Source: Streptomyces novaecaesareae (lineage in GTDB: Bacteria; Actinomycetota; Actinomycetes; Streptomycetales; Streptomycetaceae). Taken from it: DNA of 64,000 nucleotides. A program made the position numbers and the translations under genes. The notes under the pieces were generated by a model, which saw nothing but the letters and a program-made list of their open reading frames with translations, made no database searches and was not told where the DNA came from. Shown here in pieces: positions 42,231 to 50,598 of this stretch. The stretch covers positions 1-64,000 of the forward strand of contig NZ_JNWQ01000027.1 of the NCBI RefSeq assembly GCF_000716875.1, in the 5' to 3' direction. How positions within the stretch are numbered: the stretch's first letter is position 1; each line of letters begins with the position of its first letter.

Positions 42231-43381
42231 GCGCCGCCGTGCCGCCGGCCCGGCCGCTGCCGCTGGTCGAACAGGCGGGGGACATCGCCGAGTTGGCGGG
42301 CCGCCGGGCCGAGAAGGCCGAGGCCGCCCGCACTCCGGACCTCGACGTCGTGACCGCGCTCCTCACGGCCGGGGCCGCACGCCACTTCGTACCGGCCTCG
42401 TTCGGCGGCCCCGGCGGGACGTTCGCGGAACTGAAGCGGGCGGCCGTCGTCATCGGCGCGCAGTGCCCGGCGACGGCCTGGTGCGCGGTGGTGGCCGGGC
42501 TGATGACCCGTACCGCGGCCCACCTGCCGCCGGCCGGGCAGCAGCGGCTGTGGGCCGGCGGGCCGGACACCCTCATCGCGGGCGGGGTGACGCCCCGGGG
42601 CACCGCCGTCCCGGTGGCGGGCGGCCGACTGCTCTCGGGCGCCTGGCCGTTGGTGTCCTCCTCGGAGCGGGCCGACTGGATCCTGCTGTTCGCCGCATCG
42701 GCGGGCAGCGCTGTGGAGGACGCCGCCGGGCCGCTGGTGTGCCTGGTACCGAGCTCCGAGGTCCGCATCGAGCGGACCTGGGACGACGTCGGGATGCAGG
42801 CGACCGGCAGCCACACGGTGGTCGTCGAGGAGGTCTTCGTCCCGGAGGAGCTGACCTTCCCGGTCGCCGTGCTCGCCGAGCTGGACGCCCCGCCGCCGGG
42901 CCCGGACGGTCGCGCGGTGCCACTGCAGGCCGTGAACACCTTCCTGTTCTGCCTGCCGATGCTCGGCGCCGCCCGCGGCGCACTGCGGCGGTGGAAGGAG
43001 CTCAGCGGGGCGAAGCTCCAGGGCCGCCCGGCCGGCTACGACCCGGTGGTCGCCCACCACGCGGACGTGTTCGCGCGCAGCTCCGCCGAGATCGACGCGG
43101 CCGAACTGCTGCTGGACCGCATCGCCGGGCTCGTCGACACCGCGCCGGCCGTCACCCGCGCCGAGGTGGCGCGCCACCAGCGGGACTGCGCCTTCGCGGC
43201 CGAGCTGCTGGTCCGCGCGGTGGACCGGCTCATGCGGGCTTCCGGCTCCGCCGGGCACAGCACCGGCTCCGTCCTGCAGCGACTGTGGCGCGACATCCAC
43301 ACCGCGGGCTCCCACGCGACGCTCCAGTTCGGCACGGCCGCGGCCGGCTACGCCCGGGCGGAGCTCACCGGCGGCAGCTGA
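42227..43381 (+). CDS. Acyl-CoA-dehydrogenase-fold flavoprotein (HsaA-like)
   Basis: A 384-residue protein of the acyl-CoA dehydrogenase/group D flavin monooxygenase superfamily. It has an N-terminal helical domain with FVPASFGGPGGTF, a middle beta domain (WPLVSSSERADWILL, WDDVGMQATGSHTVVVEEVFVP) and C-terminal helices (VLQRLWRDIHTAGSHATLQ). The IHTAGSHA ending is typical of HsaA/hydroxylase-type members rather than beta-oxidation dehydrogenases, whose catalytic Glu I do not see. GTG start overlaps the carrier-protein stop, suggesting that it oxidises a carrier-bound intermediate. Confidence 0.85.
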   Translation: MSAAVPPARPLPLVEQAGDIAELAGRRAEKAEAARTPDLDVVTALLTAGAARHFVPASFGGPGGTFAELKRAAVVIGAQCPATAWCAVVAGLMTRTAAHLPPAGQQRLWAGGPDTLIAGGVTPRGTAVPVAGGRLLSGAWPLVSSSERADWILLFAASAGSAVEDAAGPLVCLVPSSEVRIERTWDDVGMQATGSHTVVVEEVFVPEELTFPVAVLAELDAPPPGPDGRAVPLQAVNTFLFCLPMLGAARGALRRWKELSGAKLQGRPAGYDPVVAHHADVFARSSAEIDAAELLLDRIAGLVDTAPAVTRAEVARHQRDCAFAAELLVRAVDRLMRASGSAGHSTGSVLQRLWRDIHTAGSHATLQFGTAAAGYARAELTGGS

Positions 43382-43469
43382 GCACGGCACGCCCAGGGCC
43401 CGACACCCCGACATCACGTCACCCGACATCACGTCACCGCACCGCACCGCACCGCGAAGAAGGGAAACC

Positions 43470-44246
43470 ATGGACTCCACCACCGACATGCGGCTCGCCG
43501 CCGCCGACGCACACTGCGGCCGGGGGGCGCCCTCCCCGTACCTGGAGAAGCTGGAGCGCCACGGCTTCGTCGTCCTGGAGCCCGAGGGCCCGGACCAGGG
43601 CCCGGACCAGATGTCCCTGGAGGACATCATGGCGCCGCTCGGCGCGGGGGCGGCGTACGGCTTCGGGAGCCATCTCATCCAGGAGCAGCGGCCCGGCACG
43701 GACAACTCCCAGTTCCGCACCGGCGCGATCCCGATGCACGTCGACGGGCACCTGAACGCGAACAAGGTCAGCTACATCGGGCTGGAGTGCCTGGAGGCCC
43801 CGTACGAGGGCGGCGAGACGCTGATCGCCGGCAGTGCCGCGTTCTTCGCGACGGCCCCCGCCGACCTGGTGGAGACCCTGCGCGGCCTGGAGATCGAGTA
43901 CTGGTCCAGGGTCTCGGGCTTCTACGTGGAGCGCCCCGACGGCAACCCGGTCGTGGCGCCGGTGCAGGTGGACCCGGTCACCGGCGGGGACGCCCTGTGG
44001 GTCGGGCTGGACTACCCACCGGACCCGGAACGCAACTTCGGCGCGGCCGTCCGCGGCTACACCCCGGAGCAGAGCACCGCGCTCTTCGAGGTGCTGGACC
44101 GCTGGCTGACCGCGCCCGAGGTGATGTACACGCACCGGTGGCGGGCCGGGCAGGTGCTGGTCATGGACAACCGGCGGGTCGTGCACGCGCGCGCGTCCTA
44201 CCCCGCGGACTCCCCGAGAAGGCTGCGGCGCATCTCGGTCGGTTGA
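43470..44246 (+). CDS. CarC-like Fe(II)/2-oxoglutarate-dependent oxygenase (2)
   Basis: A 258-residue paralogue of the oxygenase at 30560, with the same blocks (ERHGFVVLEPEG, AYGFGS, YEGGETLIAGSAAFF, VVHARASYP). Metal ligands are His90, Asp92 and His239; Arg241 and Arg254 match CarC Arg253 and Arg267, and Tyr63 matches CarC Tyr67. Two paralogues suggest two oxidative steps on the bicyclic core or its side chain, as ThnG/ThnQ divide the work in thienamycin biosynthesis. SD GAAGGG lies before ATG 43470. The 88-base gap before it is the largest inside the operon. Confidence 0.87.
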   Translation: MDSTTDMRLAAADAHCGRGAPSPYLEKLERHGFVVLEPEGPDQGPDQMSLEDIMAPLGAGAAYGFGSHLIQEQRPGTDNSQFRTGAIPMHVDGHLNANKVSYIGLECLEAPYEGGETLIAGSAAFFATAPADLVETLRGLEIEYWSRVSGFYVERPDGNPVVAPVQVDPVTGGDALWVGLDYPPDPERNFGAAVRGYTPEQSTALFEVLDRWLTAPEVMYTHRWRAGQVLVMDNRRVVHARASYPADSPRRLRRISVG

Positions 44247-44282
44247 CGCCCGCTGGTTCCACCCCCCTCTCGGAGTTTCCCC

Positions 44283-45800
44283 ATGTCTGATGTCGCAGCG
44301 CTCCCGGCCACCGGAGCCGGCCGGGATGCCCGCCCGCTCCGCCCCGGCATCGTGCTGGCCACCCTGCTCAGCTGCCAGTTGCTGATCGTCCTCGACGTGA
44401 CGGTCATGAACGTGGTGCTGCCCCGCATCCGCACCGACCTGAACTTCGGTGCCACCACGCTGCCCTGGGTCCTCGACGCCTACACCCTGGCGTTCGGCGG
44501 GCTGCTGCTGGTCAGCGGCCGGGCGGGCGACCTCTTCGGCCGGCGGCGGCTGTTCACCGCGGGCGTCGCCCTGTTCACCGCGGCGTCGCTGGCCGGGGGC
44601 CTGGCGCAGTCGCCCGGCTGGCTGCTGGGCGCCCGGGTCGCCCAGGGCGTCGGTGCCGCCATGGCCGGGCCGAACGCGCTGGCGCTGCTGAACACCGTCT
44701 TCACCGAGCCGAAGGCCCGGGTGCGCGCCCTGGCGCTGTACTCGGGGATGGCCAGCGCCGGGTTCGCCGTCGGACTGATCCTCGGCGGTCTGCTGGCGCA
44801 GTGGCTCGGCTGGCGGGCGGTGCTGTTCATCAACGTCCCCCTGGGCGTCCCGGCGGTCGTGCTGGCCCGGCGGTACCTGCCGGTGGTGCCACGGCGGGAG
44901 GGCCGGCTGGACCTGCTGGGCGCGTTGACCGCGACGGGCGGGGTCGCCGCCCTGGTGTACGGCTTCATCCAGGCCGCGACGCACGGCTGGGGCGGCGTGA
45001 CGATCGGCCTCTCGCTGCTCGCGGGTGCGGCCCTGCTGGTGGCCTTCGTCCTCGTGGAGCGGCGGGCGGCGCAGCCCCTGCTGCCGCTGGTGCTGTTCGC
45101 CGACCGCGACCGCGCGACCGCCTACACCAACGTGTTCGTCGGCTACATGGCGAGCATGTCGATGTTCTTCGTCCTCTCCCTGTACATGCAGGACGTGCGG
45201 GAGGCGGGCCCGCTGGCGACCGGGTTCGCGTTCCTCCCGACGGCCGTGCTGATGTTCGCGATGATCCGGCTGGCGCCGTCCCTGCTGCGGCGGTTCGGGC
45301 CGAAGCCGGTGACCATGACCGGCACCGCGCTGCTGGTCGCCGGGCTGCTCCTGCTGACCCGACTGACCGTCGACACCGGCTACTTCCCCCTGGTGTTCGT
45401 GGCGACGGTGCTGATGGGCTGCGGGACGGGGCTGGGGCTGATGCCGCTGGCCGTGATCATCATGGCGAAGGTGCCGTCCAGCGCGGCCGGGTCCGCCGGC
45501 GGCGCGCTGCAGACCGTCCAGCAGACCGGCGTCACGCTCGGCGTGGCCATCCTGACCACGGTGTTCGGGGCGTACTCCCGGGGCACGACCGGGACGCCGA
45601 AGGACGCCGTGGTCAGCGGCGCCACCGCCGCGTTCGCCGCCGCCGCCGTGATGGCCGCGCTGGCCTTCGCGGGGACCTTCGCCTTCCGTTCCGCGAAGGC
45701 GTCCGCGGACACATCAGCGAACGTATCCGCGAACGCATCCGCGGACGCAGGAAACCCCTCGAAAGCAGCCGACCCTTCGAAAGCGGGAGACCATGAGTAG
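44283..45800 (+). CDS. MFS drug exporter, DHA2 (14-helix) family
   Basis: A 505-residue proton-coupled exporter of the EmrB/QacA type. The N-terminal LDVTVMNVVLPRI is the DHA2 motif D1. Motif A is GRAGDLFGRRR, and motif C lies around GMASAGFAVGLILGG. About 14 helices are predicted. The C-terminal about 35 residues are an Ala/Ser/Asn/Asp-rich repeat tail (TSANVSANASADAG). Its position inside the operon makes it the likely exporter of the cluster product. Its last 8 bases overlap the P450 gene. Confidence 0.93.
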   Translation: MSDVAALPATGAGRDARPLRPGIVLATLLSCQLLIVLDVTVMNVVLPRIRTDLNFGATTLPWVLDAYTLAFGGLLLVSGRAGDLFGRRRLFTAGVALFTAASLAGGLAQSPGWLLGARVAQGVGAAMAGPNALALLNTVFTEPKARVRALALYSGMASAGFAVGLILGGLLAQWLGWRAVLFINVPLGVPAVVLARRYLPVVPRREGRLDLLGALTATGGVAALVYGFIQAATHGWGGVTIGLSLLAGAALLVAFVLVERRAAQPLLPLVLFADRDRATAYTNVFVGYMASMSMFFVLSLYMQDVREAGPLATGFAFLPTAVLMFAMIRLAPSLLRRFGPKPVTMTGTALLVAGLLLLTRLTVDTGYFPLVFVATVLMGCGTGLGLMPLAVIIMAKVPSSAAGSAGGALQTVQQTGVTLGVAILTTVFGAYSRGTTGTPKDAVVSGATAAFAAAAVMAALAFAGTFAFRSAKASADTSANVSANASADAGNPSKAADPSKAGDHE

Positions 45801-47013
45801 CACCGTGAACGCGGACTCCGTGCACCGGCTGACGGAGGACTTCTTCCAGGACCCGCACGCCGCCTACCGGTTGCTGAACGAGCGGGGCCCGGTCCACCGG
45901 GTGGAGTTCCCCAGCGGCGTCCGCGCGTGGCTCGTCACCGGCTACGACGCCGCCCGGCAGGCCCTGGCGGACCCCACCGTCAGCAAGGACCTCTACGGCC
46001 CGGCGGGTGAGGTCGCGCAGGCCAACGGCAACGCCGTGCTCCGGCTCGACCCGCCGGTCAACGACCACATGCTCTACGCCGATCCGCCGCGGCACGCCCG
46101 CCTGCGGAAGATCGCCATGAAGGCGTTGTCCAGCCGGGTGGTGCGCGACTTCACGCCCAGGATCGAGCAGATCGCGCAGTCGCTGCTCGACGGCATCGAC
46201 GGCAAGGAGACCGTCGACCTGCTGGCGGACTACGCGTACCCGTTCTCCTGCACCGTGATCTGCGAGCTGATCGGCATCGACGCCGCCGACCGCGGCGAGT
46301 TCGAGAAGGCCCTGACCACGCAGGTGTCCACCGCGGACGTCGCCGAACGGGCCGCCGCGGCCGCGGCGTTCGGCGACTACGTGAACCGCCTCATCGACGC
46401 CCGCGAGACGGCGGTCGGCGACGACCTGATGTCGGAGCTGCTGGCACCGGCCGACGACGGCGACCGGCTCGACCGGCGCGAGCTCGTGGCCATGGTGAAC
46501 GTCATCCTGCTCGGCAGCCAGGAGACCACCTCCGGCCTCATCGGCAACGCCGTCCTGATGCTGCAGAGCCGGCCGGACCTGCGCGCCGAACTGCTGCGGG
46601 AGCCGGGCCTGACGCCGGCCTTCCTGGAGGAGGTGCTGCGGTACGAGAGTTCGGGGAACATCTCCAGCTACCGCTTCACCACGGCGCCGGTCCGGATCGG
46701 CGGGCAGACCATCGAGGGCGGGCAGATCCTGCTGGTGGCCGTGGCCTCCGCCAACCGCGACCCCGGGCAGTTCGAGCGGCCCGACGAACTGGACCCGCAC
46801 CGCGCGGACAACCGGCACCTCGCCTTCGGTCACGGCATCCACCGCTGCCCCGGCGCCGCCCTGGCCCGGGTGGACACCCGGATCGGACTCTCCGCCCTGC
46901 TGAGCCGCTTCCCCGACCTCTCGCTCGCCGTGCCCGCCGAGGAACTGCGCTGGCAGCCGAGCCTGATCGCCCGCTCGCTGGTGTCCCTGCCCGTCCGGCT
47001 GGGCGCCGCGTGA
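45793..47013 (+). CDS. Cytochrome P450
   Basis: A 406-residue soluble bacterial P450. The haem-binding loop is FGHGIHRCPGAAL with Cys352 as thiolate ligand. The I-helix is ILLGSQETTSGLI, with Gln-Glu before Thr in place of the common (A/G)GxxT acid. The K-helix is EEVLRYESSG. A ferredoxin partner is not encoded nearby. It probably hydroxylates or cross-links an intermediate. The ATG overlaps the exporter gene (8 bases), SD GGGAG. Confidence 0.94.
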   Translation: MSSTVNADSVHRLTEDFFQDPHAAYRLLNERGPVHRVEFPSGVRAWLVTGYDAARQALADPTVSKDLYGPAGEVAQANGNAVLRLDPPVNDHMLYADPPRHARLRKIAMKALSSRVVRDFTPRIEQIAQSLLDGIDGKETVDLLADYAYPFSCTVICELIGIDAADRGEFEKALTTQVSTADVAERAAAAAAFGDYVNRLIDARETAVGDDLMSELLAPADDGDRLDRRELVAMVNVILLGSQETTSGLIGNAVLMLQSRPDLRAELLREPGLTPAFLEEVLRYESSGNISSYRFTTAPVRIGGQTIEGGQILLVAVASANRDPGQFERPDELDPHRADNRHLAFGHGIHRCPGAALARVDTRIGLSALLSRFPDLSLAVPAEELRWQPSLIARSLVSLPVRLGAA

Positions 47014-47080
47014 CCATCGCACGGCGAAATGCACCAACGCCGCACGCACCACACATCGACCGGGAACCGAAAGGACGGAC

Positions 47081-48412
47081 ATGATGGACGAACTCGCCCG
47101 CGCCGTGGTGGCAGGAGCCTCTCCCGAGGTCATCGAGCGCACGCCGCTCCCCGCCGAGTACCTGGCCGCCCACCTGAGAATCGAGGACGTCGGCCTGTTC
47201 TCCGGGGAGGACGACAAGGACGTCCGCAAGTCGATCCGGGTGGGCCCGGTCCCGATGCCGGAGCTCGCCCCCGACGAGGTGCTCATCGCGGTGATGGCTT
47301 CCGCGCTGAACTACAACACCATCTGGTCGGCGACCTTCGAACCGCTGCCCAGCTTCAACTTCCTGCAGTACTACGGCAAGCAGGGCGGTTGGGCGGCCCG
47401 GCACGACCAGCCGTACCACGTCATCGGCTCGGACGCCGCCGGCGTGGTCGTGCGGGCCGGCACCGGCGTGCGCAACGTGAAGATCGGCGACCACGTGGTG
47501 GTGGCGACCGCGCACGTCGACGACCAGGACCCGGTCACCCACAGCGACGGCATGCTCGGCGCGGAACAGCGGGCATGGGGGTTCGAGACCAACTTCGGCG
47601 GGCTCGCCCACTACGCGGTGGCGCGGGCCAGCCAGCTGCTGCCCAAGGCCGCCCACCTGAGCTGGGAGGAGGCGGCCGTCAACCCGCTGTGTGCCGGGAC
47701 GGCCTACCGGATGCTGGTCAGCGAGCGCGGCGCCAACATGCGGCAGGGCGACGTCGTGCTGATCTGGGGCGCGGCCGGCGGACTGGGCGGGTACGCCGCC
47801 CAGTTCGTGCGCAACGGCGGCGGCATCCCGGTGGGGATCGTCAGCTCGGACGAGAAGGCCGACATCGCGCGGCGCCTCGGCTGCGAGCTGGTCATCGACC
47901 GGCGCGAGATCGGGGAGATCTCCGCCGATCCGGAGGTCACCCTGAAGGCGGGCAAGCGCCTGGGGCGGATCATCCGGGAGAAGATCGGCGAGGACCCCAA
48001 CATCGTCTTCGAGCACGTCGGCCGGGACACCTTCGGCGTCTCGGTGTTCGTGGCCCGGCGCGGCGGCACCATCGTGACCTGCGGGTCGAGCACCGGCTAC
48101 CAGCACACCTTCGACAACCGCTACCTGTGGATGCGGCTGAAGAAGATCGTCGGCAGCCACGGCGCGAACCTGCACGAGCAGTGGCAGACCAACCGCCTGA
48201 TCCAGCAGGGCCGCGTCTGCCCGATCATCTCCGGGGCGTACCCGCTGGAGGCGGTCGCCGAGGCGGCCCGCGCGATCCAGCAGAACCGGCACACCGGCAA
48301 GGTCGGCATCCTCTGCCTGGCACCGGAGGCGGGCCTCGGCGTGACGGACGGCGGCCTGCGGGCGCGGATCGGCGAGGAGCGGGTGGCGCCGCTGATGACG
48401 GGCGGCCGGTGA
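47081..48412 (+). CDS. ccrA: Crotonyl-CoA carboxylase/reductase
   Basis: A 443-residue NADPH-dependent reductive carboxylase converting crotonyl-CoA and CO2 to (2S)-ethylmalonyl-CoA. CO2-binding residues are conserved: Asn79 (LNYNTIW), Phe168-Glu169 (WGFETNFGG) and the His of VGSHGAN, equivalent to Kitasatospora CCR Asn81, Phe170, Glu171 and His365. The Rossmann loop is WGAAGGLGGYAAQ. Cluster-encoded CCRs normally feed polyketide synthases. There is no PKS here, so the CarB-like crotonase is the best candidate user. It is last gene of the operon, followed by the PBP gene after 104 bases. Confidence 0.94.
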   Translation: MMDELARAVVAGASPEVIERTPLPAEYLAAHLRIEDVGLFSGEDDKDVRKSIRVGPVPMPELAPDEVLIAVMASALNYNTIWSATFEPLPSFNFLQYYGKQGGWAARHDQPYHVIGSDAAGVVVRAGTGVRNVKIGDHVVVATAHVDDQDPVTHSDGMLGAEQRAWGFETNFGGLAHYAVARASQLLPKAAHLSWEEAAVNPLCAGTAYRMLVSERGANMRQGDVVLIWGAAGGLGGYAAQFVRNGGGIPVGIVSSDEKADIARRLGCELVIDRREIGEISADPEVTLKAGKRLGRIIREKIGEDPNIVFEHVGRDTFGVSVFVARRGGTIVTCGSSTGYQHTFDNRYLWMRLKKIVGSHGANLHEQWQTNRLIQQGRVCPIISGAYPLEAVAEAARAIQQNRHTGKVGILCLAPEAGLGVTDGGLRARIGEERVAPLMTGGR

Positions 48413-48516
48413 CCGAAGCCCGGTGAGCGGACGGCCGGACACGCTGTTGCACGGCCGTGACGGAGCGGCGCCGAATCCTTACGAGTTCCTCATGACGTGC
48501 ACGTAGGGTCCGGCCC

Positions 48517-50571
48517 ATGGCAGAGACGCGGGCGGGAACGGGTGTACGGAAGATCGGGCACGGGGCGCGGCTGGTCGGCATCAGTGTGATCGCCGGTGTG
48601 GTGGCGGCGGGCATCGCCCTGCCCGCCGTGGCGGCGGCCGGGCTGGGTGCCCGGTCGGCGGCCGACGACTTCCAGAGCCTGCCCGACGACTTCAGGACGC
48701 CGCCGCTGTCGCAGGCCTCGACCGTCCTCGACGCCCAGGGCGGCACGATCGCCACCGTGTACGACCGGGACCGCACCGTCGTCCCGGGGGACCAGATGTC
48801 CCCGCTGGTGAAGACCGCGCTCGTGGACGTCGAGGACAACCGCTTCTACGAGCACGGCGCGATCGACCTCAAGGGCGTGCTGCGCGCCCTGGACAAGAAC
48901 GCCTCCTCGGGCACCACCGCCCAGGGCGCGTCCACGCTGACCCAGCAGTACGTCAAGAACGTCTTCGTCGACGAGGCGGGGGACGACCCGCAGAAGGTCG
49001 CGGAGGCGCAGCGGCAGACGGTCGGCCGCAAGATCCAGGAACTGAAGTACGCGATCAAGGTCGAGGAGACCCTGAGCAAGGACCAGATCCTCACCAACTA
49101 CCTGAACATCACCTTCTTCGGGGAGAAGGCCTACGGTATCGAGGCGGCCGCCCACCGCTACTTCGGCGTGCACGCCAAGGACCTCACCCTGCCGCAGGCC
49201 GCGATGCTGGCCGGCCTGGTGCAGTCGCCCAGCGCCTACGACCCGGCCGTCAACCCGACCGCGGCCAAGGACCGGCGCGACACCGTGCTGCGCAAGATGG
49301 CCGAGTACGGGCACATCACCAAGGAGCAGGCCCAGCAGGCCATCGCGACCCCGCTGGGGCTCAACATCCAGGCGCCGCAGCAGGGTTGCATCCTCGCCAA
49401 GCAGGGGGAGGGCTTCTTCTGCGACTACGTGCGCAACGTGGTGCTCGACGACCCGGCGTTCGGGAAGTCCGCGGCCGAGCGGCAGGCCCTGTGGAAGCGC
49501 GGCGGGCTGCGGATCCGCACCACGCTCGACCCCAAGGCGCAGGCCGCCCTCAACACCTCCGTCACCGGCCACGTGAACGCCGGCGACCAGGCGGCGACCG
49601 CGATGAGCATCGTCGAGCCCGGCACCGGCAGGATCCTCGCGATGGGCCAGAGCCGCCCGTACGGCGTCGACGACAAGCAGCACCAGACCCAGATCAACTA
49701 CAACGTCACCAAGGCCATGGGCGGCGGACTCGGCTTCCCGACCGGCTCGACCTTCAAGCCGATCGTCGCGGCGGCGGCCCTGGAGAGCGGCATCACGCCG
49801 AGCCAGAGCTACACCACCGACTACAGCATCCCGTGGCCGGCGATGAAGGACTGCTCCGGCGGGCGGTTCCCCTCGGCCGGGCAGGTGCACAACGACAGCA
49901 CCACCCTCACCGGGCAGTTCGACATGAAGACGGCCATGGCGCAGTCCGTCAACACCTACTTCGCCAAGCTGGAGGCGGACACCGGGCTCTGCAACGTCGC
50001 GCAGATGACCAACAAGCTCGGCATCACCGAGCAGGCCGGCGGCGAGAAGCTCCAGGTGGTGCCGTCGATGACGCTCGGCAGCAACGACCTGACGCCGCTC
50101 GCGATGGCGAGCATCTACGCGGCCTTCGCCGCCCACGGCACCTACTGCGCGCCGACCGCCATCGCCTCGGTGACCGGCCCCGACGGCAAGCAGCTCGCGG
50201 TGCCGCAGGCGAACTGCTCCGCCGTGATGTCCGCCGACACCGCCGACACCGTCACCGCGATGCTCAAGGGCGTCGTGGAGGACGGCACCGGGACGACGGC
50301 CGGCCTCACCGGCCGCGACAGCGCGGGCAAGACCGGCACCACCAACGAGAGCCGCCAGGTCTGGTTCGTCGGCTACACCCCCGAGATGGCCGGCGCGACC
50401 GTCGTCAGCGACACGGACAACCCGAAGCCCCTGGACGGCCAGCGGATCGGCGGCAGGATCGTCCCGCAGGCCTTCGGCGGCACCCTGGCCGGCCCGATCT
50501 GGCGCGACGCACTGGACGGCGCCCTCGCCGACACGCCGCCCGGCACCTTCGCCCCGGTCCAGCTTCCTTAG
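48517..50571 (+). CDS. Class A penicillin-binding protein, candidate self-resistance factor
   Basis: A 684-residue bifunctional peptidoglycan synthase. An N-terminal membrane anchor (about 18-42) precedes the GT51 glycosyltransferase with EDNRFYEHG (Glu106) and GASTLTQQYVKN. The transpeptidase domain has SxxK (Ser411-Lys414, GSTFKP), SVN (477-479) and KTGTT (605-609). It polymerises and cross-links peptidoglycan outside the membrane and is inhibited by beta-lactams. Its place directly after the CarABC-like/CCR operon fits a drug-insensitive extra copy, as near cephamycin/clavulanate clusters. It could instead be a housekeeping PBP; it lacks the long PASTA or Gly/Pro tails of many Streptomyces PonA proteins. 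Confidence 0.95.
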   Translation: MAETRAGTGVRKIGHGARLVGISVIAGVVAAGIALPAVAAAGLGARSAADDFQSLPDDFRTPPLSQASTVLDAQGGTIATVYDRDRTVVPGDQMSPLVKTALVDVEDNRFYEHGAIDLKGVLRALDKNASSGTTAQGASTLTQQYVKNVFVDEAGDDPQKVAEAQRQTVGRKIQELKYAIKVEETLSKDQILTNYLNITFFGEKAYGIEAAAHRYFGVHAKDLTLPQAAMLAGLVQSPSAYDPAVNPTAAKDRRDTVLRKMAEYGHITKEQAQQAIATPLGLNIQAPQQGCILAKQGEGFFCDYVRNVVLDDPAFGKSAAERQALWKRGGLRIRTTLDPKAQAALNTSVTGHVNAGDQAATAMSIVEPGTGRILAMGQSRPYGVDDKQHQTQINYNVTKAMGGGLGFPTGSTFKPIVAAAALESGITPSQSYTTDYSIPWPAMKDCSGGRFPSAGQVHNDSTTLTGQFDMKTAMAQSVNTYFAKLEADTGLCNVAQMTNKLGITEQAGGEKLQVVPSMTLGSNDLTPLAMASIYAAFAAHGTYCAPTAIASVTGPDGKQLAVPQANCSAVMSADTADTVTAMLKGVVEDGTGTTAGLTGRDSAGKTGTTNESRQVWFVGYTPEMAGATVVSDTDNPKPLDGQRIGGRIVPQAFGGTLAGPIWRDALDGALADTPPGTFAPVQLP

Positions 50572-50598
50572 TCGTTCGCCGGGTGGGGGAATACGGGG

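Noticed and set aside
30560-48412. Reading the cluster as a salinosporamide- or lactacystin-type beta-lactone pathway because of CCR plus cysteine.
   Set aside because: There is no polyketide synthase, and the CarA/CarB-like pair points to a beta-lactam rather than a PKS/NRPS beta-lactone.
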